64,000 bases of DNA from Deinococcus depolymerans (GTDB taxonomy: Bacteria > Deinococcota > Deinococci > Deinococcales > Deinococcaceae), in the NCBI RefSeq assembly GCF_039522025.1, contig NZ_BAAADB010000012.1, positions 186,001 through 250,000 of the forward strand, read 5' to 3'. The notes beneath the pieces were generated by a model. The model worked only from the letters and a program-made list of their open reading frames with translations, did not search any database and was not told the DNA's origin. Positions 58,221 through 64,000 of the stretch are shown one piece after another (the first letter of the stretch is position 1; every line of letters begins with the position of its first letter). Made by a program: the position numbers and the translations under genes.

Positions 58221-58772
58221 ATGAACAGACGAACGCAGCGTGAAGCGGGTGACGTGCTCTCCTGGGCGCTGGGCGTCACGGCCGGCCTGGTGCTGGGCGT
58301 GACCCTGCTGATCGCCACCCCCCGCCTGATGACCCCGCCCGCTGCCGCCGGAACAGGCCAGGAGGCGCAGGCCCCCATGAGCGGCGCCGACGCGAAGGGC
58401 AACGCGACCCCCTCCACCGGAACGCAGCCCACCAAATCCCCGTCCACCAAACCGGCCGCGGCCACCCCCGGCCCCACGCCCGCCGCTGAATCCACGGCCC
58501 CCACCGGCGCCGGGAACGCCGCGGCCGGCGAGAAGGTCTTTGCCGGGAACTGCGCCGGCTGTCACGGCGCGAACGGTGGCGGCGGTATCGGCCCGGCCCT
58601 GAACACCCCTGACGGACCGAAAGCCTGGACGGACCCGCAGTTCCTGACCGCCCTGCGCCAGGGCAGGACGCCGGAACGTGAACTGGGCGCCGTGATGCCC
58701 CGCTTCAGCGCCGCGCAGATCAGCGACGAGGATGTGGCGAACATCCACGCGTACATCAAGACCCTGAACTGA
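58221..58772 (+). CDS. Membrane-anchored cytochrome c
   Basis: 183 residues. An uncleaved N-terminal membrane anchor (about residues 15-37) is followed by a Pro/Thr/Ala-rich linker (about 40-98) and a monohaem class I cytochrome c domain (about 100-182) with CAGCH and a distal Met in AVMPRFSAAQIS. Probably a carrier on the outside of the cytoplasmic membrane. TATGCT (58209-58214) lies 6 nt before the ATG. Confidence 0.9.
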   Translation: MNRRTQREAGDVLSWALGVTAGLVLGVTLLIATPRLMTPPAAAGTGQEAQAPMSGADAKGNATPSTGTQPTKSPSTKPAAATPGPTPAAESTAPTGAGNAAAGEKVFAGNCAGCHGANGGGGIGPALNTPDGPKAWTDPQFLTALRQGRTPERELGAVMPRFSAAQISDEDVANIHAYIKTLN

Positions 58773-58837
58773 CCCGCGGGAAGTCAAGCGTATCTGCAGG
58801 CCGCGTGGCGGCAACGCTGCGTTACGCTGCGGGCCTC

Positions 58838-60664
58838 GTGACCCAGCCCTCCCTGCCCGCCCGTGACCTGTGGCGCACCCTGCGCCTGACCCTGCCGGAC
58901 CTGTGGCGCGCCCAGCCGCCCGTCACGGCGGGCCTGTTCCTGAGCGGCGCGGCGCAGGGCGCGCTGCCCGCCGTGACCATCCTGATCGGGAAGTGGACGG
59001 TGGACGGCGTGAGCGGCCTGCTGGCCGGGCAGAGCGTGAACCTCCCGGCGCTGGCAGTCGCGTGGGTGGGCGCGGCGCTGCTGTCACAGGTCACGGCGAC
59101 CGTCACGCAGGTCATGCAGGGCGTCGCCGCCGATCACTACACCCTGCACGTGAACCAGCGCCTGATGCGCCGCATGACCGAATTGCAGGGCCTGGACGTG
59201 CTGGAAGACCCGCAGTTCCACGACGACATCGAGGTGCTTCAGGGCGGCGCGAGTCACCGCCCGCTGAACCTGCTGTCCACGCTGGTGTACGCACTGCGCG
59301 GCGTGGTGGCGGCCGTCAGCGTGGCGGCCACGCTGCTGCTGGTCGGGTGGTGGGTGCCGCTGGTGGTCGTGGCGGGCCTGCTGCCGCTGCTGTCCCGGCA
59401 GATGGCGTTCTACCGGCTGGGCTGGAGCCTGTTCATCCAGAACACCCCCGAGGCGCGCGAAGTGAACTACCTGTCCCGCGTGGCCCTGCGCCACGAGTAC
59501 GCCAAGGAGGTCCGCCTGTACGGCCTCGCCCCGCACCTGCAACGCGAGGCGTTGACCCGCACCCGCGCGTACCAGGACACCCTGCGCGCCCAGCGCACCC
59601 GCGGCCTGCTGGCCCTGCTGCCCTTCGAGGCGCTGTCGCTGCTCGTCACCGGGGGCCTGTTCGCGTTCGTGGTCGCGCAGGCACAGGCCGGGCGGGTCGG
59701 GGCGGGCAGCGTGGCGCTGGTGATCACGGCGCTGGCCGCCCTGCGCCAGGAACTGAGCCGCCTGACCGAACTGAGCAGCAACGGCACGCAGCACCTGAAC
59801 TGGTTCGCCAAACTGCACGCCTTCCTGAACGCGCCCGGCGGCGTGCAGAGCCCCGCGCAGCCGCGCTCGCTGCCCGCCGACAGCGCCATCACCCTGGAGA
59901 ACGTCAGCTTCGCGTACCGCGACCAGCCGCCCACACTGCGGGACGTGACCCTGACCATCCCCGCCGGGCAGACCGTCGCCATCGTCGGCGAGAACGGTGC
60001 GGGCAAGAGCACCCTGATCAAACTGCTCCTGCGCTACTACGACCCCACCGCCGGTCGCATCCTGATCGGCACGGGCGCGGCGCAGACCGACCTGCGCGAC
60101 CTCGACCTGAACGACTGGCGCGCGGGCGTCGCCGCCGTCTTCCAGGATTTCGCCCGCTTCGAATGGACGCTGCGCGAGAACATCCTCCTCGGGCAGCCGC
60201 AGGACGACGCCCGCCTGAATGCCGCCGTGCAGGGCAGCGGCCTGAACACCGTCCTGACGGGCACCCACACGCTCGACACCCGCCTGGGGCAGGCGTTCGG
60301 CGGCGCGGACCTCTCCGGCGGTCAGTGGCAGAAACTCGCCACCGCCCGCGCCCTGTACCGAGGCGCCCGCGTGCTGATCCTCGACGAACCCACCGCCGCC
60401 CTCGACCCCCGCAGCGAGGCCGAGGTGTTCGACACCTTCGCCGCCCTGGCACGCGGCCGCACCACCCTGCTCGTCACGCACCGCCTCGGCAGCGTCCTGA
60501 TGGCCGACCGGGTCCTCGTCATGAAAGCCGGACAGATCATCGAGGACGGCACCCACGCCGCCCTCCTCGCGCGCGGCGGCGAGTACGCCGACCTGTGGGC
60601 CCTCCAGGCCCGCCAGTACGAGGAACAGGCAGAAGAGGACCAGACAGAACCCGTCCTGGCCTGA
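58838..60664 (+). CDS. ABC transporter, fused permease and ATPase
   Basis: 608 residues. About six membrane segments (roughly residues 25-310) are followed by an ATPase domain (about 340-590) with Walker A GENGAGKST, signature LSGGQWQKLATARALYRGA, Walker B VLILDEPTAALDP and the switch His in LLVTHRLGS. The type-I exporter layout suggests efflux of a lipid, peptide or drug. GTG 58838 is chosen (TACGCT 9 nt upstream); GTG 58805 is in frame. Half-size: works as a homodimer or with a partner outside the window. Confidence 0.88.
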   Translation: MTQPSLPARDLWRTLRLTLPDLWRAQPPVTAGLFLSGAAQGALPAVTILIGKWTVDGVSGLLAGQSVNLPALAVAWVGAALLSQVTATVTQVMQGVAADHYTLHVNQRLMRRMTELQGLDVLEDPQFHDDIEVLQGGASHRPLNLLSTLVYALRGVVAAVSVAATLLLVGWWVPLVVVAGLLPLLSRQMAFYRLGWSLFIQNTPEAREVNYLSRVALRHEYAKEVRLYGLAPHLQREALTRTRAYQDTLRAQRTRGLLALLPFEALSLLVTGGLFAFVVAQAQAGRVGAGSVALVITALAALRQELSRLTELSSNGTQHLNWFAKLHAFLNAPGGVQSPAQPRSLPADSAITLENVSFAYRDQPPTLRDVTLTIPAGQTVAIVGENGAGKSTLIKLLLRYYDPTAGRILIGTGAAQTDLRDLDLNDWRAGVAAVFQDFARFEWTLRENILLGQPQDDARLNAAVQGSGLNTVLTGTHTLDTRLGQAFGGADLSGGQWQKLATARALYRGARVLILDEPTAALDPRSEAEVFDTFAALARGRTTLLVTHRLGSVLMADRVLVMKAGQIIEDGTHAALLARGGEYADLWALQARQYEEQAEEDQTEPVLA

Positions 60665-60824
60665 CGGTCAGGGCAGTGATACACCCATCAGGGGTAATGC
60701 ATATGAGGCAAGTTCACAAATCACCGCGAATAGGGGTTGACACAGACCTCGGTTGGTCTTCCGCACAGCACACCGCTTTGTCCCCAATCGCACTCGATCA
60801 TTCTGGTGCGTGGTAACATTGGCA

Positions 60825-61553
60825 GTGCGAATCGCGACCGTAGATCAGCTCCTGGACGCTCTTGACACCCTTTTCGCGGATGGTTCCGATTGGACGCGAC
60901 GAGAGCAAGTCGATCCCTGGATTCGTATTTTCAGCCAGGAGCATCACCCGCTGAATACCGATCTTCCTGATGCCAATCTGGTGTCTTGGTTTAGGCAGGG
61001 TCTACTCCCTCCCGGCGAGGCTCGAATGGCACTGGACCTCGGGTGTGGCCTTGGCCGTAATACCCGCTGGTTCGCTCGCCAGGGGTATCAAGCCACTGGC
61101 ATCGATCTGTCGGCCTACGCCATCGACCAAGCGAAGACGCGTGCCAACGAAGGGGGTGTCACCTTCTTGGAGGGCGATGTCCTGCGTGAGCGCATTTCTG
61201 GCGGCCCGTTCGATGTGGTCTATGATTCAGGCTGCTTCCATCATCTTCCACCGCACCGTCGAATCTCCTACCTTCGTACCCTCGAGACTGTCCTAAAACC
61301 TGGTGGTCTCTTCGGCATCTGCACCTTCGCGTGGGGGCAGATGGGCAGCGAAGATGATGACCTCACGCTTCTGCGCCAAGGCCACCTTGAAGGTGGCATC
61401 GCGTACACCATGGACGATCTGCGTCAGGTCTTTTCTACGCTGGAGTTTATAGAGGGTGGCGCCTTGCAGGTGAAGGAAGAACAGACCGGAGAGGTGTTCC
61501 AGATGCCCTTCCTGCACGCAGCGCTGTTTCGGCGGGGTCAAGCCGAGGAATAG
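60825..61553 (+). CDS. Class I SAM-dependent methyltransferase, passenger gene of the IS
   Basis: 242 residues. SAM motif I ALDLGCGLGRNTRWFA (about residues 67-82), motif II acidic turn GIDLSAYAI, and VYDSGCFHHLPPHRR, which resembles the TehB/thiopurine-methyltransferase-like group. A small-molecule or DNA substrate cannot be decided; no DPPY/NPPY DNA-methylase motif is present. GTG at 60825 is chosen because TAACAT (60814-60819) lies 5 nt upstream. It lies entirely inside the inverted repeats and converges on the transposase gene, with 38 bp between their stops. Confidence 0.85.
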   Translation: MRIATVDQLLDALDTLFADGSDWTRREQVDPWIRIFSQEHHPLNTDLPDANLVSWFRQGLLPPGEARMALDLGCGLGRNTRWFARQGYQATGIDLSAYAIDQAKTRANEGGVTFLEGDVLRERISGGPFDVVYDSGCFHHLPPHRRISYLRTLETVLKPGGLFGICTFAWGQMGSEDDDLTLLRQGHLEGGIAYTMDDLRQVFSTLEFIEGGALQVKEEQTGEVFQMPFLHAALFRRGQAEE

Positions 61554-61591
61554 GAGGGCTGAGCTGTGCAGCCGCAGGGTTCGTGGCGCGA

Positions 61592-62377
61592 TCAGCCTTT
61601 GAGGTCGCTGAATTTCAGGTTATGCGCCAGGACGTTCAGAGCCACTTTCAGTCGCAGGCTGAGTAGTGTCTTGACCTGCCCCCATCGGAGTCCTGCTCCA
61701 ACGAGGACGGAGAACGCCGACTCAATGCATTTTCTGGCCGCGCCGTACTCTGGCTTCCAGCGAGGATCGACCTGTCTTGCGTTGGTTTTTGGCGGCGTCA
61801 GGCAGCTGCCTGACTGGTAGCCTTTGTCTCCAATCTGTTTTGGCGCTCCGTAAGAGGGCCATTCCCGATTCATCTCCCACAGCACACTGAAATCATGTTC
61901 GTTTGCAGGTCGGATCACGTATCGGACGATCCGACCGTGAAGTGCAGACCACGCGTGCAATTTGAATCCATACACGGGTCCAGACGTACTGAAGCCGTAC
62001 CGTGCCCCTCGAAACTTGCAGCGTGGTGCCCGTTTGAACGTGCAGACTGGGAGTGGCTCAGAATCCACGGCGACGAAGTCTAGGCACTGGACTTCGGTGG
62101 CGAGCTGTTCAACGACTGGCGTGAGGCGAGCCAGACGAATCCGAGCCTGTGGCTCAGAAGGGAACTGTGGGAAGTGGTTGATTTTGAGAAAACGCCACCA
62201 CCGACTGAAGTAGGGCACCTTGTGGAGCTTCTGGAGGATGGCGACCGCGAGCAGGTCTGCATCTGAGATTTTCTCGTGTCGATGGAGGAGCTTGGCTGGA
62301 ATATGTGGTGCAATCCAGTGGCTGAGGTTCGTAACCGCCTCGCGGAGCGGCAATACAGTCAGATCGGGACGGCCCAT
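61592..62377 (-). CDS. IS982-family DDE transposase
   Basis: About 261 residues. DDE residues visible: Asp in [11 protein letters not shown], Asp in [10 protein letters not shown] and Glu in [11 protein letters not shown]; the N-terminal part has the family's [17 protein letters not shown] helical region. Full length compared with the family (about 260-300), so possibly active. ATG 62377 is chosen because AAGGGA lies 8 nt upstream; GTG 62383 and TTG 62416 are in frame alternatives. Confidence 0.9.
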   Translation of the reverse strand: MGRPDLTVLPLREAVTNLSHWIAPHIPAKLLHRHEKISDADLLAVAILQKLHKVPYFSRWWRFLKINHFPQFPSEPQARIRLARLTPVVEQLATEVQCLDFVAVDSEPLPVCTFKRAPRCKFRGARYGFSTSGPVYGFKLHAWSALHGRIVRYVIRPANEHDFSVLWEMNREWPSYGAPKQIGDKGYQSGSCLTPPKTNARQVDPRWKPEYGAARKCIESAFSVLVGAGLRWGQVKTLLSLRLKVALNVLAHNLKFSDLKG

Positions 62378-62456
62378 ACGCACCGTCCCTTTCGCACTTT
62401 TCAACGCTGAGGTCAACCCCTATTCGCGGTAAATCACAACCCTCTACGCTGAACTC

Positions 62457-62768
62457 ATGACCACAGAACAGACAGCCGTCGCGCAACAAATGTTCATGTC
62501 CCAGAAGAAGGACAAGACGACGTACCTTATCCTTGCACTTCTTCTGGGTGGCCTGGGGATCCATCAATTCTACGTCGGCAATACGACCGCGGGAGTTCTT
62601 TACTTACTCTTCTGCTGGACGTTCATTCCCGCGATTCTTGCACTTATTGACGCAATCGCCCACCAGAAGAAAGTCGAGAGCGCCAACATGGAAATTGCAC
62701 AGCGCCTGTCAGTGACCATGGGCGTTCCGGCTCACGAGATGGTGAAGCTGGCCATGGTCAGTAGCTGA
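62457..62768 (+). CDS. TM2-domain membrane protein
   Basis: 103 residues. Two membrane segments (about residues 24-45 and 50-72) with the TM2 pattern LLLGGLGIHQFYVGNTTAG, then a charged helical tail. Function unknown. TACGCT (62445-62450) lies 6 nt before the ATG. The IS ends only 14 bp upstream of this box, so the -35 region now lies inside the IS right end. Confidence 0.88.
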   Translation: MTTEQTAVAQQMFMSQKKDKTTYLILALLLGGLGIHQFYVGNTTAGVLYLLFCWTFIPAILALIDAIAHQKKVESANMEIAQRLSVTMGVPAHEMVKLAMVSS

Positions 62769-62820
62769 CTCCAACCTGACTTCATCAGTGGCGCGGCGCA
62801 GAACAGGCCGCGCCACTGAA

Positions 62821-63543
62821 CTATTTGAGCCTGTCCCCCACGTGAATGGCGGCGATGCCGAAGGTCAGCAGGCGGTAGCGGGTGCGGAAGCCCGTGGCGC
62901 GCATCAGGCCCGCCAGCCGCTCGGGTTCCGGGAACGCCAGGACGCTCTCGGGCAGGTACGTGTACGCGCCCGCGTTCCCGCTGATCAGCCCGCCGATGCG
63001 CGGCAGCACATGCTGGAAGTACACCCGGAACAGGCTGCCCAGCAGGCCCGGCCGTGGCGGCGGGAACTCCAGGATCACGGCCCGCCCGCCCGGCGCCAGC
63101 ACCCGGTGGAACTCCGCGAGGCCGCGCGCGTAATCCGCGAAGTTCCGGAACCCGAACGCGCAGGTCACCGTGTCGAAACTCCCGTCCGGGTACGGCAGGT
63201 TCAGCGCGTCCCCTTCCTCCAGGCGGATGTCGAGGTGCCGCGCGGCGGCCTTCTCGCGGCCGATGGCGAGCATCTGCGGCACGAAGTCACTGCCGATCAC
63301 CTCGGCCTGCGGGGCGCGGGTCTTGAGTTCCAGCGCGAAATCCGCCGTGCCGGTCGCCACGTCCAGCACCCGCGCCGGATTCAGGGCCAGGGCCTCCTGC
63401 GCCGCCGCCCGGCGCCAGCCCCGGTCCACGCCGAGGCTCAGCACGCGGTTCAGAAGGTCGTAACGGGGCGCGATGCTGGCGAACATGGCCTGCACGTCCT
63501 TGCCCTTGTCCTGCTTGTCGCCCACCGGCGGCCGGTTCGTCAT
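62821..63543 (-). CDS. menG: Demethylmenaquinone methyltransferase
   Basis: 240 residues of the UbiE/MenG family, last step of menaquinone synthesis. Motifs: MFASIAPRYDLLNRVLSLGVDRGWRR near the N-terminus (split here only by loops), SAM motif I VLDVATGTADFAL, and FGFRNFADYARGLAEFHRVL. ATG 63543 is chosen because TATGAT (63551-63556) lies 7 nt upstream; the ATG at 63555 overlaps that box. Menaquinone is the expected quinone of Deinococcus. Confidence 0.93.
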   Translation of the reverse strand: MTNRPPVGDKQDKGKDVQAMFASIAPRYDLLNRVLSLGVDRGWRRAAAQEALALNPARVLDVATGTADFALELKTRAPQAEVIGSDFVPQMLAIGREKAAARHLDIRLEEGDALNLPYPDGSFDTVTCAFGFRNFADYARGLAEFHRVLAPGGRAVILEFPPPRPGLLGSLFRVYFQHVLPRIGGLISGNAGAYTYLPESVLAFPEPERLAGLMRATGFRTRYRLLTFGIAAIHVGDRLK

Positions 63544-63613
63544 ACCCGCGATCATAGCGGCGCGCGGGCGGGACAGACGGGAAGCCTTCCGCCAGTCCCG
63601 CCCGCCGTGGGGA

Positions 63614-64000
63614 TCAGGAGATGATGCCTAGCGTGCGGCCCACCTCGGCGTACGCCTGGAGGGCGTGGTCGAGGTCGTCACGGGTGTGCTCGGCGGTCAC
63701 GATGTTGCGGATGCGGGCCAGTCCGCGCGGCACGGTCGGGAAGCCCAGGCCGACGGCGAACACGCCCCGGTCGAACAGCAGGCGGCTCGCCTCGAACGCG
63801 GCCGTCGCCTCGCCGAAGATGACGGGCGTGATGGGCGTGGTGCTGCCGAAGATGTCGAAGCCCAGGCCCTGCAACTCCGCCTTGAAGTAGCGGGTGTTCT
63901 CCCACAGGCGTTCCATCAGGGTGGGGTCGCGCTGCACCTCGTCCAGCGCGGCGGCCAGCGCGCCCACCGTGGCGGGCGCCTGCGCGGTCGAGAACAGGTA
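63614..64000 (-). CDS. kbl: Glycine C-acetyltransferase, C-terminal part (runs off right edge)
   Basis: About 128 C-terminal residues of a PLP-dependent alpha-oxoamine synthase; the start lies beyond base 64000. Visible family blocks: FSTAQAPATVGALAAALD at the left end of the visible protein, GSTTPITPVIFGEA, and VGLGFPTVPRGLARIRNIVTAEHTRDDLD. In glycine C-acetyltransferase (2-amino-3-ketobutyrate CoA ligase) this fits; 8-amino-7-oxononanoate synthase (BioF) is the main alternative since the active-site Lys is not in view. Confidence 0.78.
   Translation of the reverse strand, partial: YLFSTAQAPATVGALAAALDEVQRDPTLMERLWENTRYFKAELQGLGFDIFGSTTPITPVIFGEATAAFEASRLLFDRGVFAVGLGFPTVPRGLARIRNIVTAEHTRDDLDHALQAYAEVGRTLGIIS

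Larger units (their letters stand above)
60723..62430. mobile_element. IS982-family element with passenger methyltransferase (tIS)
   Basis: 1708 bp bounded by a perfect 19-bp inverted repeat, ACCGCGAATAGGGGTTGAC (60723-60741) and its complement (62412-62430). Both sides carry the same 5 bases AAATC (60718-60722 and 62431-62435), a target duplication showing that the whole unit moved as one. It contains two convergent genes: a class I methyltransferase and an IS982-type transposase. By eye the DNA is clearly less GC-rich than the neighbouring genes. Ordinary IS982 members are about 1 kb, so the extra 0.8 kb is cargo. Confidence 0.9.

Noticed and set aside
60723..60745. TTGACA in the IS left end as a promoter for the methyltransferase
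   Set aside because: No -10 hexamer follows at 16-18 bp; the TAACAT box at 60814-60819 fits better. It may still be a -35 available for hybrid promoters.

Overview
The window is a high-GC bacterial chromosome segment that looks like Deinococcus. It carries a probable DdrC (a DNA-damage response protein known only from Deinococcus) behind a palindrome of the radiation/desiccation response motif (RDRM) type. It also has a FrnE-like DsbA protein, a DtxR/MntR-type regulator, and many genes whose start codon lies 5-8 nt after a TANNNT-like -10 box, the leaderless pattern typical of Deinococcus. Assignments come from reading the translations and DNA by eye; no database search was run.

Layout. 1-9.1 kb: acetyl-CoA synthetase (cut by the left edge), ddrC, an LptF/LptG-like permease pair, a cyclopropane-fatty-acid synthase-like methyltransferase, and pta-ackA, so both acetate-activation routes are present. 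9.1-14.1 kb: a three-gene accessory operon headed by a 1223-residue DUF4157 (HEVTH) polymorphic-toxin-like protein. 14.2-19.4 kb: tsaE, a three-gene operon (roadblock-like, membrane and coiled-coil proteins) and tRNA-Arg(CCU). 19.4-21.8 kb: transketolase with a remote RDRM-type promoter. 22-27.7 kb: a GNAT protein, then an ECF sigma / anti-sigma / MucB-like / DUF1800 / DUF1501 / haem-protein operon. 27.8-30.9 kb: metalloregulator fused by overlap to cobS-cobC-cobT (cobalamin end assembly). 31-33.7 kb: small genes, trpF, a cluster of DnaA boxes and an alkaline-phosphatase-superfamily protein. 33.8-37.2 kb: a small protein ending in Gly-Gly followed by a DUF4132 giant. 37.3-42.3 kb: an RNA-repair island (two RlaP-like nucleotidyltransferases, one frameshifted; an RNA ligase; HD-Pnk; kinase-phosphatase Pnkp). 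42.4-60.7 kb: corA, crcB, xseA, sseA, der, a haloperoxidase-like lipoprotein, a PKD protein, ftsH, frnE, cell-wall proteins, an alkyltransferase-like protein, cytochrome c and an ABC exporter. 60.7-62.4 kb: an IS982-family element carrying a passenger methyltransferase. 62.4-64 kb: a TM2 protein, menG/ubiE and the end of kbl (cut by the right edge).

Three repeat-type signals cut across the genes. (1) Six copies of a non-coding, MITE-like element (132-155 bp when full length) with TACGGA termini; five full-length copies sit between 3-bp TGA/TCA direct repeats (one side imperfect in one copy), and four times this repeat is the stop codon of the adjacent gene. (2) Three copies of a miniature transcription unit: a near-consensus sigma-70 promoter with a conserved spacer, followed within 10-25 nt by an intrinsic terminator. 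(3) The IS982-like element with perfect 19-bp ends and a 5-bp AAATC duplication.

The most unusual candidates are the miniature transcription units, the stop-codon-seated repeat family, the IS with its methyltransferase, the Gly-Gly small protein/DUF4132 pair, the RNA-repair island, and an 18-codon leaderless peptide overlapping the start of ftsH.
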